DNA from: a virus
Strand: one strand, 5' to 3'
Length of the DNA stretch: 41,746 nucleotides
IMG/VR virus record: IMGVR_UViG_3300032160_000017
Span: 1 to 41,746 of that record
The position numbers were made by a program, and so were the translations under genes. Under the pieces are notes generated by a model. The model made no database searches and was not told the DNA's origin. It was given only the letters and a program-made list of their open reading frames with translations. Shown here one piece after another: positions 1 to 7,717 of this stretch (its first letter is position 1; every line of letters begins with the position of its first letter).

Positions 1-240
1 TGGCGCGCGTCAGGCTGATCAAGACGACCCAGGGCCAGCAGCAGCTCCAGCAGCAACAGATCCAAGAGGGCGCGCTGAGACTGCAGCAGACTAAGGCCCT
101 GAACGACGCCTACCGCTCCGCGCTGGTCGTCAATCCGGACGGCTCAAACGACATCGACACCAGCCGCCTCACGCAATCTCTCGCCGCCTCCGGCGTTGCT
201 GGATCCGCGATTCCGTCCGTCCTCAAGGGAGTGACGGATT
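1..240. repeat. Terminal direct repeat, left copy (assembly overlap of a circular or permuted genome)
   Basis: The first 240 bases match 41507-41746 with two differences: G at 13 against T at 41519, and G at 129 against A at 41635. Both fall inside one gene that reads through the join, and both change an amino acid (Arg/Met and Val/Ile). The repeat begins and ends in mid-gene, so it is best read as sequence overlap of a circular or circularly permuted genome from a mixed population, not as a biological terminal repeat. The unit length is about 41,506 bases. Confidence 0.9.
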
Positions 241-1778
241 ACAAAAAGGGCCTGGCTGACCTGCAGGATACCCAAGCCAAGGTCGCGGCCGCGCACGCCG
301 ATAATGGCGGTGCGCTGGGCTCGGCGGTGAAGGCCGCCGGTTACGACCCGAATTTGTTCCTCGCGTTGACACAACACGGCATCAACCAAGGAGCGATCGA
401 CCCGAAAGGGGCTACGCCGTACGTGCAGGCCGTGACGCAGGCGCTACAGCAGGACCCGTCCGGCGCGAGGGCCAAGCAATTGGTCGAGCAGCTCGCCGAT
501 ACCTGGATCGCGCAGAGCCCGGCACAACAAAAATTGATAACCGAAGCCACCAGCGCGCAAGGCGCCGCGCAGCGCGGACGCGCGGCCGTAGGTGAGCTCG
601 CCCTCAACCAAGAAAAACAGACCGCCGCGCGGACCGACCGCGCCCACCTGGAGGCGGTCGGGCGGCTCTCCGCAAATCCTCCCGCCGATCAGGCGGGCTA
701 TGCCCAGTTCGTGCAGCAGCAGGCTCCGGACGTGCAACAGCGCCTGCTGGCAACCGTGCCAGCCGCGCAATACGATCCCGCCAAATCGCCCGGCATGCTG
801 AACCAGGCCGCGATGACACCCGAGCAACGGTTTAATGCCAGCAAACCCGCGCCGGCGCGGAATGTGACCGAGGCGGATCTGGCACAGCAGGTGGCCAAGG
901 GCCAGGCGCCGGGCGCTACTCCCGCCGACGTGGCCGCGGGCAAGGCGGCCGATGCCGCGCTCAAGCGCCTGGATCAGTCGAAGATAGCGGCGCGCCCGAA
1001 CATTAACGTCAACATGACGCCCGAGCAGGCGACCTCGACAGCCGCCAGCATCGCCGTCGGCACCATCGATCCGGCGACGACGCGGATGATGCTGCGCCGG
1101 CAGCCGGGCCTGATGGCCGAGGTTTTGAAGGTCGATCCGGCATTCGACGAAGCGCAGATCGACAAACGCTACGCAGTCGGCCGCGAATTCGCCAGCAGCT
1201 CCAACAGCAAGGCCGGCGGCCAGGTGATCGCGCTGAACACGTTGATCCACCACGCCGACCTGTACCAGCAGGTGGGCGAGGCGCTGAAAAATGGATCGTT
1301 CAAGCCCGGCAACATGGCTTACAATGCGATTTCATCAATGATGGGATCGCCTGCCCCGCAGAACGCCGGGCTGGTGGCCCGATTCCTGGCGGGCGAAACT
1401 GCCAAGGTGGCAACCGGCGGCATCCCGGCCGAGGGCGAAGTCAACGGCATTCTGCAGAGCCTGGGCACAAATGCGAGCCCGGATCAGATCAGAGGCGCGG
1501 GCCAAACTCTCCTGCAGATCGCGAGCGGCCGTATGATTCCGCTCTCCGAGAAAGCGAAAGACGCCCACCTCGATGGCGTGTACCCGATCGTCGGAGCAGA
1601 CGCGAAAGAAATTCTGACGCGGCGCGGCTATGATCCCGCGACCATGAAGCCGGCCGCGGCCCAGACTGCGGGGGCCACGCCCGCAACCCACACGCTCAAC
1701 GGGCGCCCGATCGCGCTCAACCCGAAGAACAACCAGCAGTGGCTTTATACCGATGCTCAGGGGGGCGTGGTGAAATAA
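3..1778 (+). CDS. Large Gln/Ala-rich ejection-type internal virion protein (3' part; the 5' part is at 41431-41746)
   Basis: The frame is open from the window edge. Joined to 41431-41506 it makes a protein of 617 residues. The N-terminus is Gln-rich with coiled-coil character (several QQQ runs), and the rest is Ala-rich and mostly helical with no transmembrane segment. I recognise no catalytic motif. It lies directly after the DNA-transfer-like gene at 40620 and before the ParB-domain protein at 1780, the position of the P22 gp7/gp20/gp16 ejection genes, so a role as an internal virion protein released with the DNA is inferred from length, composition and position. The GTG at 231 is an internal codon, not the start. 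The gene ends in TAA, and the next start (GTG 1780) follows after one base. Confidence 0.75.
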   Translation, partial: ARVRLIKTTQGQQQLQQQQIQEGALRLQQTKALNDAYRSALVVNPDGSNDIDTSRLTQSLAASGVAGSAIPSVLKGVTDYKKGLADLQDTQAKVAAAHADNGGALGSAVKAAGYDPNLFLALTQHGINQGAIDPKGATPYVQAVTQALQQDPSGARAKQLVEQLADTWIAQSPAQQKLITEATSAQGAAQRGRAAVGELALNQEKQTAARTDRAHLEAVGRLSANPPADQAGYAQFVQQQAPDVQQRLLATVPAAQYDPAKSPGMLNQAAMTPEQRFNASKPAPARNVTEADLAQQVAKGQAPGATPADVAAGKAADAALKRLDQSKIAARPNINVNMTPEQATSTAASIAVGTIDPATTRMMLRRQPGLMAEVLKVDPAFDEAQIDKRYAVGREFASSSNSKAGGQVIALNTLIHHADLYQQVGEALKNGSFKPGNMAYNAISSMMGSPAPQNAGLVARFLAGETAKVATGGIPAEGEVNGILQSLGTNASPDQIRGAGQTLLQIASGRMIPLSEKAKDAHLDGVYPIVGADAKEILTRRGYDPATMKPAAAQTAGATPATHTLNGRPIALNPKNNQQWLYTDAQGGVVK

Positions 1779-1779
1779 C

Positions 1780-4377
1780 GTGGCTTCTCCTGCTGCCCCG
1801 CCGCCCGGCGCGATCGCACTCCAGACAGCCGCACCGCCGCCGCCCGGCGCCGTACCCATCGGAGAGCCGTCCGGAGTACAGAAAGCGGACGCCGCGGTGG
1901 TCCAGGGCGCGAAAGACCTGGCGACCGGCGCCTGGTCGAAGCTCAATCCGATGAACATGCTGAGCGGCCTGGGCGACATGGCCCAGCACCCGATCGAGAC
2001 CGCCATGCACGTGCTGGGAGCCCAGTATTACTCGCTCCAGAAGGCTAAAGACGCCTATATGGCGGGGAAGCCCGAAGAGGCGGCCATTCATCTCGCCCAC
2101 GCGCTCGAACCGGCCGGATTTGCCACAGAAGAAAGCGAAGTGAAGGCCAGCACTCCCGGCACACGCGCCGAGGGTATCGGCGAGCTGCTGGGAACCGGTC
2201 TTGGGGCCTACTTGAGCGCCAAAGCGCCAGAAATAGCGCAGGGCGCCGCGAGCGCGGTCAAAAAGTTGGCCACGGCATCTCCTACCCTCGCGCCGAGCGC
2301 CCTGGGCATCATTAGCCCACGGGCGGGCTATATTGCGCGCTTTGCGCAGGGCTTGGCCAAGCTGTACGGCGAGAGCACCGACGAAGCGTCTTCCGCAGCC
2401 CAGCCCCCGCCCTCGGCCGCCGAGCCGGCCGTAAATCCGAATGCGCCCCCGCCGTTGCCAGCTCAACCGCCGCCGTTGCCCATCGTCGCGCCCCAGACCC
2501 CCCCGCCAGGCACGATGAGGGTCCCCAGCCCAGCCTTACAATCAGCGCTGCAGAAGCCGGGCGCTTTGGCGGCGGCCCAAGCGCTGCAGGAGGAGCTCAC
2601 CCCAGCGCCCCAGGAACCCCCTCAAGCCGGCCCTGTACCTTCGCCCCAGCCAGGCCTCGCCGGCGCCACAGCGCGCGTCCCTGCCGCCGCGCCCGAACCT
2701 ATAGCGGCGGTGTCGGCCGAACCGGCCTTCCGGACATATACGCCGCCCACCGCGCGAGATTACCTGGCAAAGGGCTACCCTGCTCCGGCGGCAGCGCTCG
2801 CCAAAGATCTCCAGGTCGCCGACTTTCTGCGCGAAAAGGGGATCACCGGCGATGTGTTCGACAACGTGAGCCAGGCGCAGCGGAACGCCTGGGGCCAGGC
2901 CGCCGGCAAAAGTGGCATCAGCACCACCCGATATGCCGACATTTCGGCACTATTGCGTGGCCAGCCCCCCACTAAAGTACTAACCGATGAGACCGAAGCC
3001 GAAATACTAAAGTTTGCCCAAAATGAGATCGGCCGGAGCTTGCAACCGGCGCCCAAGGGGCGCACACTGGAGTCGAATGATGCCTACGCCACCACGGGAG
3101 CAGCACCTCAAGGAATACCGGTTCCGCAACCGCCTTCACCAGGCGGCGGGCCAAGCCCGGCGCCGAGAGCTGGAACGGATGGCGCGACTACAGCAATCCC
3201 TGTCCCGGGCGAAGGCCGCACCTACGCGGCCCAATACCGAGTCCGCGAGCTAGCCGACATCCAGGCCAGCCACAACGGCCAAACGTTCCAACCCAATCCC
3301 GATTACAGCCTCACGAACGACCGCGACTATGGGCGGCCGGAGAACCGGGGTAAGATTCTGGCTGGCGCGCAACAGTTCGATCCCCGGTTTCTGATCAACG
3401 ACAACCCGGACGCCACCAACGGACCGCCGGTGCTCAACAGCCAGGGAGAAGCCCTGGGCGGGAACGGCCGCACCATGATCCTCCAGCGCGTCTACGCGGG
3501 GATCCCACGAGCCGCGCAGGCCTACCGCGACCTGCTCGAGGCGAAGGCACCGCAATTCGGGATCGATCCAGCGGACGTCCAGAACTTCAAGCAGCCGGTG
3601 CTGGTGAGAGAGATCCCGGATCAGGAGCTCGCCAAGCCCCAGAACGCGGTCAGTGATTTTAATAAAACGGGCACGGCGGCCATGCGGGGATCCGAGCGCG
3701 CGATCGCGGACTCGCGACGCGTCTCCCAAGGCACCCTGGATGAGGTCGGGACCAGACTCGAGGCGGCGGGGCCGAGCGCCACTCTCTCCACCATCCTCAA
3801 GGGCGAAGCCGGGCCTGAGATCCTGGATAGACTCGTCGCAGACGGCGTCATAACGCCCCAGGAACGGGCGGGATTGCAGGATGTCAATGCGCTGACCACA
3901 GAGGGCCAAAGGCGCATCGCGAGCCTATTGTTGGCGCGTTTCTTTCGCGATCCAGCGCAGCTCGACAGCATCCCCACACCCATGCGCGCCAAACTGGAGC
4001 GCGCCGCAGGGCCGATCGCGCGCACCGAATCTGGAGGGCCGTGGAACCTGACCCCCAAAATTCAGGAGGCCGTTGATCTCATGGAAGAGGCGCGCCTGCG
4101 CGGGGGTAAGATCGACGATCTGGCCGCACAGAACCCCCTGTCGGGCGAGCCGTACTCACCCCAGGCAGTTACGCTAGCCAATCGGCTGCGCGGTGCCAAG
4201 CAGCGCGATTTTGTCGACGCGGTAAGCAATTACTCTCGCGACGCGGCGTATGCCGAGCAACCAAATCTGTTTGGCAACGCCCCCACCCAGGGCGACTCGT
4301 TCCAGAGAGCCTTTAGCCGGCCGGGCCCCCTGCGAAATAAGGCGCCAGCCGGCGCGCCTGAAAAATCGGTCAAATGA
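1780..4377 (+). CDS. Large ejection-region protein with a ddrB-like ParB-superfamily domain
   Basis: This is an 865-residue protein with a GTG start one base after the previous stop. Residues 1-170 are helical and Ala-rich. Residues 200-330 are a Pro/Ala-rich linker. From about residue 482 to 740 there is a domain resembling the ddrB-like ParB superfamily found in large phage and plasmid antirestriction proteins: an opening RVRELADIQASHN, then FDPRFLINDNPDATNGPP, then the glycine-rich GGNGRTMILQRV near residue 560. The C-terminus is helical. Its place between the ejection protein and the tailspike suggests it is packaged and delivered with the DNA; that and any antirestriction or nuclease role are inference. 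The last base pairs overlap the next start as ATGA, so translation is probably coupled. Confidence 0.7.
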   Translation: MASPAAPPPGAIALQTAAPPPPGAVPIGEPSGVQKADAAVVQGAKDLATGAWSKLNPMNMLSGLGDMAQHPIETAMHVLGAQYYSLQKAKDAYMAGKPEEAAIHLAHALEPAGFATEESEVKASTPGTRAEGIGELLGTGLGAYLSAKAPEIAQGAASAVKKLATASPTLAPSALGIISPRAGYIARFAQGLAKLYGESTDEASSAAQPPPSAAEPAVNPNAPPPLPAQPPPLPIVAPQTPPPGTMRVPSPALQSALQKPGALAAAQALQEELTPAPQEPPQAGPVPSPQPGLAGATARVPAAAPEPIAAVSAEPAFRTYTPPTARDYLAKGYPAPAAALAKDLQVADFLREKGITGDVFDNVSQAQRNAWGQAAGKSGISTTRYADISALLRGQPPTKVLTDETEAEILKFAQNEIGRSLQPAPKGRTLESNDAYATTGAAPQGIPVPQPPSPGGGPSPAPRAGTDGATTAIPVPGEGRTYAAQYRVRELADIQASHNGQTFQPNPDYSLTNDRDYGRPENRGKILAGAQQFDPRFLINDNPDATNGPPVLNSQGEALGGNGRTMILQRVYAGIPRAAQAYRDLLEAKAPQFGIDPADVQNFKQPVLVREIPDQELAKPQNAVSDFNKTGTAAMRGSERAIADSRRVSQGTLDEVGTRLEAAGPSATLSTILKGEAGPEILDRLVADGVITPQERAGLQDVNALTTEGQRRIASLLLARFFRDPAQLDSIPTPMRAKLERAAGPIARTESGGPWNLTPKIQEAVDLMEEARLRGGKIDDLAAQNPLSGEPYSPQAVTLANRLRGAKQRDFVDAVSNYSRDAAYAEQPNLFGNAPTQGDSFQRAFSRPGPLRNKAPAGAPEKSVK

Positions 4378-6911
4378 AAACCTTCATTCTGTTTCTATTC
4401 GCGCTTGCGGCCGCATTTGGCCAGACGCTGCCAAACGCAGTACCTCTGCCGAATCCCGAGGTGCAGTTCCTCAACCAGAACGGCCAGCCCCTGGCCGGCG
4501 GCCTGGTCTACACCTACGCGGCGGGGACGACTACCCCGATCGCGACGTACACCGATTCCTCTGCCGCCACCCCCAACGCGAACCCCATCGTGCTCGACAG
4601 CGCCGGCCGGGCGAGCATCTGGATCGGCGCGGCTGCGATCAAGCTCGGCGTGTACGACGTAAACAGCGTGCTCCAGTGGACCCAGGACAACATCTCCGAC
4701 ACCACGCTCTACTTCGTCAACTACGTGAAGGCGGCTGGCACGGCGACGCTGATCAGCTACGATCCCCCGAATTCACAGCCACAGGAAACGGTCGCAGCCG
4801 CGCTGACCGGATTGACCAAGCACTATGTTGACCCCATGGACTACGGCTGCGTTGGCGACGGCTCAACCGACGATACCGCCTGTTGGACGGCAGCCATCGC
4901 CTCGGCAATTTCACTCAACACCCCGCTGATCTGCCCAGCATTTACCTTCGCGGTGAGCAAGCAGGGGACAACGTCCTACGCATGGGACGGCCGAAACCAT
5001 CCCTACATTTTCCTGATCACCAGCCCGATTTCAATCACCGGGCCGTGCGCCTTCAACGTAGACATGACGGATGCGGGCACCGCGAACGCTTTCGTCTTTC
5101 AGAGAACTCAGCACGTCCGGATATCGAGTCTGACCTTTAACGGCATCGGGTCTCAGTCCAACCAAATTCTTTACGCCGGCGCGGCCGTATCCTTCGTGAA
5201 CTGCAATGATTGCTACGCTGACCACATCCAGTCGTACAATATGCGGGGCAACACCCTGGCGTTCAACTCGGTCGATACCGGATGTTCGCATTGTTTTTCC
5301 GCGGCCAACCCACCCCCAGCCAACTGGCCAACGCCGGGGAGCGGCGGCTATCAAGGTGCGCACTGGGCCGCCTATGGATGCAGCGGGGCGGTGTTTTCCG
5401 AGGATACCGGCTACGGAGGAACGACGGACGGCGACCTGAGCCTGTTCGGCCAGGGCACCAACGGCGCCCAGGGGAACCGCGCGGTCAACAATCACCTTTA
5501 CAACTATGCCTACGGCGACACCACGCGCACGATCGTCTATAACAACGCGCAGGGGTTTTTGGCGGATTCGGGGCAAAGTGCGGCCGTTTTCAGCGGGAAC
5601 TACGGCTATGGGTACTACTACTGCTTTGACGTAAAGACTGAAGCGGACGGAACTGCGATCGTCGCGAACACCTCGCAGGCCTGCAAGGTCGGCATCGACG
5701 TGCGGCTCGGCGAAAACCCTATCCTCACACAGAACACGACCATCACCGGAAACGTGGTCCAGCCCCTCGGCGGGAACGGCAACAGTGTGAGTTTCGGTGG
5801 CCTGACGGCGACGGTGGGAATTTGGATCCAGGATTCGTTTGGGGTGACCGTCGCAGACAACCTAGTGGAGGCTTCCTATCAGGTGGGCGGCAATCAAGAC
5901 TTCATCCCCATCCTCGCGCAGCTCGGCACCACATCTGCATCACTTTTGCCCTTTTCGCACGGCCTGAACATCCATGACAATATCCTGGCCATGGAAGGCC
6001 AGCAAGGCGCCTCCTACGAGTACAGCGACAACTACGCGATCTACGTGGCGGGCAACAGCACCAATTCATGGCCTGGCGTCAACGTCCACGACAACACCAT
6101 CAAACTCCGAACGGATGCTGCCATCAGCTTTCCGCCGATTTTTTTCGAATACGTGAACAATGCGCGCATCAGCGCGAACAGTTTTATCGGCCAAGTCGGC
6201 ACGCCCTCGGTGTACGAAATCGTTTGCTCTTCCTGCGTGGCGGTGAATGTCAGCGGCAACCAAATGTCCGAAATCGGCGGATTTTTGAGCATGGCGAACT
6301 CGGATCAGATCGTGGTCGCGGACAACATTCTGGGCTCGCAGGTCTCCTACCTCATGCCGCTGATCCATTCGACGGCTTCGACCAATTGGAACATCCACGG
6401 CAACATTCGCACGCAGTACCCGTACCCTACCAACGTTCAGAATGGGCGGTTTTTCCAAAGCGACACGTCCGACACAACCGCCAACGTCATCATTGCCGAC
6501 AATATTTTCTATCAGACCGTCTTTGAGGCGGACTGGTACCAGGTCAAGGGAGTCTCGTTTCCCAACACCCCGGACCTGGACACCCTCAGAAATGTGCGGG
6601 TGGGGCCGCTGAACGGTGCGATGCGCACCTACACCGGCATCACCGGATCCCTGGGGGGCTCAGCGATGCTCACGGGCGCTTGCGTGCTCGATACCACCTT
6701 GGTAATTGTCGGCGCCCACAGTGCCAGCGGAGATCCACCGCTGCAGGTTGAGGTTTCCCCGACCAACCAAGCCGGACCTGGCGCCGGCTTCTACTATTAC
6801 GCATTCATGGTCGATGGAGGCGGAGGAACTGGAGTCGTGAATCTGGAGCTGTGCGCGGCCAAAGCCGGCACTCCAACGGCCACGACATACTCCGCTAGAA
6901 TTTTCCAATAG
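4374..6911 (+). CDS. Tailspike with a pectate-lyase-like beta-helix, preceded by a Sec signal peptide
   Basis: This 845-residue protein starts at ATG 4374 (ATGA overlap). Residues 1-18 form a typical signal peptide, MKTFILFLFALAAAFGQ, with likely cleavage at about AFG/Q. Residues 25-110 match the short phage fibre module that reads FLNQNGQPLAGGLVYTY followed by TDSSAA and LDSAGRASIW. From about residue 155 (DYGCVGDGSTDDT) a Pectate_lyase_3-type right-handed beta-helix begins, with repeated N-I-x-x-N and V-x-x-N turns through residue 740. The family usually degrades or binds surface polysaccharide at the phage baseplate. No other ATG, GTG or TTG lies between the signal peptide and the fibre module, so the signal sequence is not a mis-called start. 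Catalytic residues cannot be assigned. It closes the late block. Confidence 0.85.
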   Translation: MKTFILFLFALAAAFGQTLPNAVPLPNPEVQFLNQNGQPLAGGLVYTYAAGTTTPIATYTDSSAATPNANPIVLDSAGRASIWIGAAAIKLGVYDVNSVLQWTQDNISDTTLYFVNYVKAAGTATLISYDPPNSQPQETVAAALTGLTKHYVDPMDYGCVGDGSTDDTACWTAAIASAISLNTPLICPAFTFAVSKQGTTSYAWDGRNHPYIFLITSPISITGPCAFNVDMTDAGTANAFVFQRTQHVRISSLTFNGIGSQSNQILYAGAAVSFVNCNDCYADHIQSYNMRGNTLAFNSVDTGCSHCFSAANPPPANWPTPGSGGYQGAHWAAYGCSGAVFSEDTGYGGTTDGDLSLFGQGTNGAQGNRAVNNHLYNYAYGDTTRTIVYNNAQGFLADSGQSAAVFSGNYGYGYYYCFDVKTEADGTAIVANTSQACKVGIDVRLGENPILTQNTTITGNVVQPLGGNGNSVSFGGLTATVGIWIQDSFGVTVADNLVEASYQVGGNQDFIPILAQLGTTSASLLPFSHGLNIHDNILAMEGQQGASYEYSDNYAIYVAGNSTNSWPGVNVHDNTIKLRTDAAISFPPIFFEYVNNARISANSFIGQVGTPSVYEIVCSSCVAVNVSGNQMSEIGGFLSMANSDQIVVADNILGSQVSYLMPLIHSTASTNWNIHGNIRTQYPYPTNVQNGRFFQSDTSDTTANVIIADNIFYQTVFEADWYQVKGVSFPNTPDLDTLRNVRVGPLNGAMRTYTGITGSLGGSAMLTGACVLDTTLVIVGAHSASGDPPLQVEVSPTNQAGPGAGFYYYAFMVDGGGGTGVVNLELCAAKAGTPTATTYSARIFQ

Positions 6912-6915
6912 CGCT

Positions 6916-6947
6916 GGGCCCGCCCTACTTCTTCCCCCACCGGGCCC
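6916..6947. terminator. Possible bidirectional hairpin at a convergent gene end
   Basis: GGGCCCG at 6916-6922 pairs with CGGGCCC at 6941-6947 around an 18-base pyrimidine-rich loop. It lies where the tailspike stop (6911) meets the stop of the minus-strand gene (6925). There is no U-tract after the stem, so intrinsic termination is only possible, not shown. Confidence 0.35.
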
Positions 6948-7164
6948 GCGCCGCCTGCTGGCCGCGCTTGCGCCGCGCGGCCGCGCTCAGCACCGCGGTG
7001 CCTTTGGGCACCTTGACCTGGCCACCTTTCCGGCCGATGCGAGCGAGGTAGTCGCGCGTCGCCTGGTCGAGGCTTGACTTTCCCCCTCCACTTCCCCTAG
7101 ACTCACTCCTGTCCTTCTTCGATCCCCCCCCCCCATTCGCCCTAGTCTGTACAGACTGCTTCAT
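6925..7164 (-). CDS. Small basic protein with a G11 tract in its coding sequence
   Basis: This is a 79-residue protein rich in Lys, Arg and Gly. The C-terminal half (GRKGGQVKVPKGTAVLSAAA then RRKRGQQAARARWGKK) resembles small basic proteins common in phages and plasmids that end in an 'AARARW' helix; DNA binding is plausible but unproven. ATG 7164 is chosen because the longer in-frame extension runs through the promoter region. The first codons contain a 14-bp palindrome (7144-7157), and codons 11-14 are a run of eleven Gs, which could slip. It is transcribed away from 7319 from a shared divergent promoter, the usual place for a regulatory gene. Confidence 0.55.
   Translation of the reverse strand: MKQSVQTRANGGGGSKKDRSESRGSGGGKSSLDQATRDYLARIGRKGGQVKVPKGTAVLSAAARRKRGQQAARARWGKK
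7124..7134 (-). repeat. Homopolymeric tract, eleven Gs on the coding strand
   Basis: Eleven consecutive C on the plus strand read as Gly codons in the 79-residue basic protein. A gain or loss of one base would shift the frame in the first third of the gene. Tracts of this length are prone to replication slippage and also to sequencing error. Confidence 0.8.
7144..7157. promoter_or_regulatory. 14-bp perfect palindrome AGTCTGTACAGACT, possible operator
   Basis: The perfect dyad lies over codons 4-8 of the minus-strand basic-protein gene, just downstream of its putative promoter. Its core CTGTACAG is shared with the palindromes inside the replication gene at 16836 and 17097, although the flanking AGT/ACT differ in order. 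The same DNA-binding protein might read both; this is inference. Confidence 0.4.
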
Positions 7165-7171
7165 CCCATCT

Positions 7172-7199
7172 AGCGTAACCGGATTACAATAATTGTCAA
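7172..7199 (-). promoter_or_regulatory. Putative promoter for the minus-strand basic-protein gene
   Basis: A perfect -35 hexamer TTGACA (minus strand, 7199-7194) is followed after 16 bases by a weak TACGCT -10. Transcription would enter the gene starting at 7164 with almost no leader. Confidence 0.4.
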
Positions 7200-7212
7200 C
7201 AGGCCTATTGAC
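7195..7212. promoter_or_regulatory. 18-bp near-perfect palindrome between back-to-back promoters
   Basis: GTCAACAGGCCTATTGAC is symmetrical at 16 of 18 positions. It overlaps the -35 boxes of both divergent promoters, so a dimeric regulator bound here could repress or balance both directions, as at phage genetic switches. No cognate repressor is identified. Confidence 0.45.
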
Positions 7213-7237
7213 CAGCGTTACCCGCTTATGGCATGAT
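7208..7237 (+). promoter_or_regulatory. Putative promoter for the plus-strand cluster 7319-9857
   Basis: TTGACC at 7208-7213 and CATGAT at 7232-7237 are separated by 18 bases, a fair sigma-70-type match. The first gene starts at 7319 after a leader of roughly 75 bases, which holds an orphan AAGGAG motif near 7247. Confidence 0.45.
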
Positions 7238-7318
7238 GTGGATGTAAGGAGACGGAAACGCGGCCAGCACTGCGAGCCGGCCGCGCCCCTAAACATGGAA
7301 GCTGAAAGGAGCTTGCCA

Positions 7319-7717
7319 ATGTCTAATGTCAATCTACCAGCAGGATGCCCGGAGTGGTTGGACCGCGCCCCTTGGGACGATCTCGACCCGCCGGAGCCGA
7401 CCGAAGCCGAACTCGATGCCGACTACTTGGATCGGATCGAACTCGCGGCAGACGACGCGCCGCCCATCGTATTTTCCGAGTGCGGCGTGCCCGCGCTGAT
7501 TTGCCCGGCCTGCGAGGCGGGCGATCACGAGCACGCTTACCTGTGCGAGGCAGATTACAAATGCGCGTGCGCGTGCCACGAGCACGCGCCGCCGCGCAAA
7601 CTTCCGATCGCCGCGATGTTTCGGCAATCGGCGCGCGACACGGAGGGCCACTGCCCGGTGTGCGGCGCCCGCGCGATCAACGGCCAGTGCGTGCTCGATT
7701 GCGGGAGGGCGTCATGA
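7319..7717 (+). CDS. Cys-rich putative zinc-binding protein
   Basis: This is a 132-residue protein. ATG 7319 has a strong AAAGGAG eight bases upstream, which decides the start over longer in-frame options. The N-terminal half is acidic. Cysteines cluster as CPAC near residue 63, a CACACHEH segment near residue 85, and CPVC followed by CVLDC at the C-terminus, consistent with one or two zinc-binding units. I do not recognise a family. It is the first gene of the cluster led by the promoter at 7208, and its stop overlaps the next ATG. Confidence 0.75.
   Translation: MSNVNLPAGCPEWLDRAPWDDLDPPEPTEAELDADYLDRIELAADDAPPIVFSECGVPALICPACEAGDHEHAYLCEADYKCACACHEHAPPRKLPIAAMFRQSARDTEGHCPVCGARAINGQCVLDCGRAS

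Noticed and set aside
1-240. True biological direct terminal repeat (T7-like ends)
   Set aside because: The repeat starts and stops inside one codon-continuous gene and is only 240 bases, which fits assembly overlap of a circular or permuted genome better.
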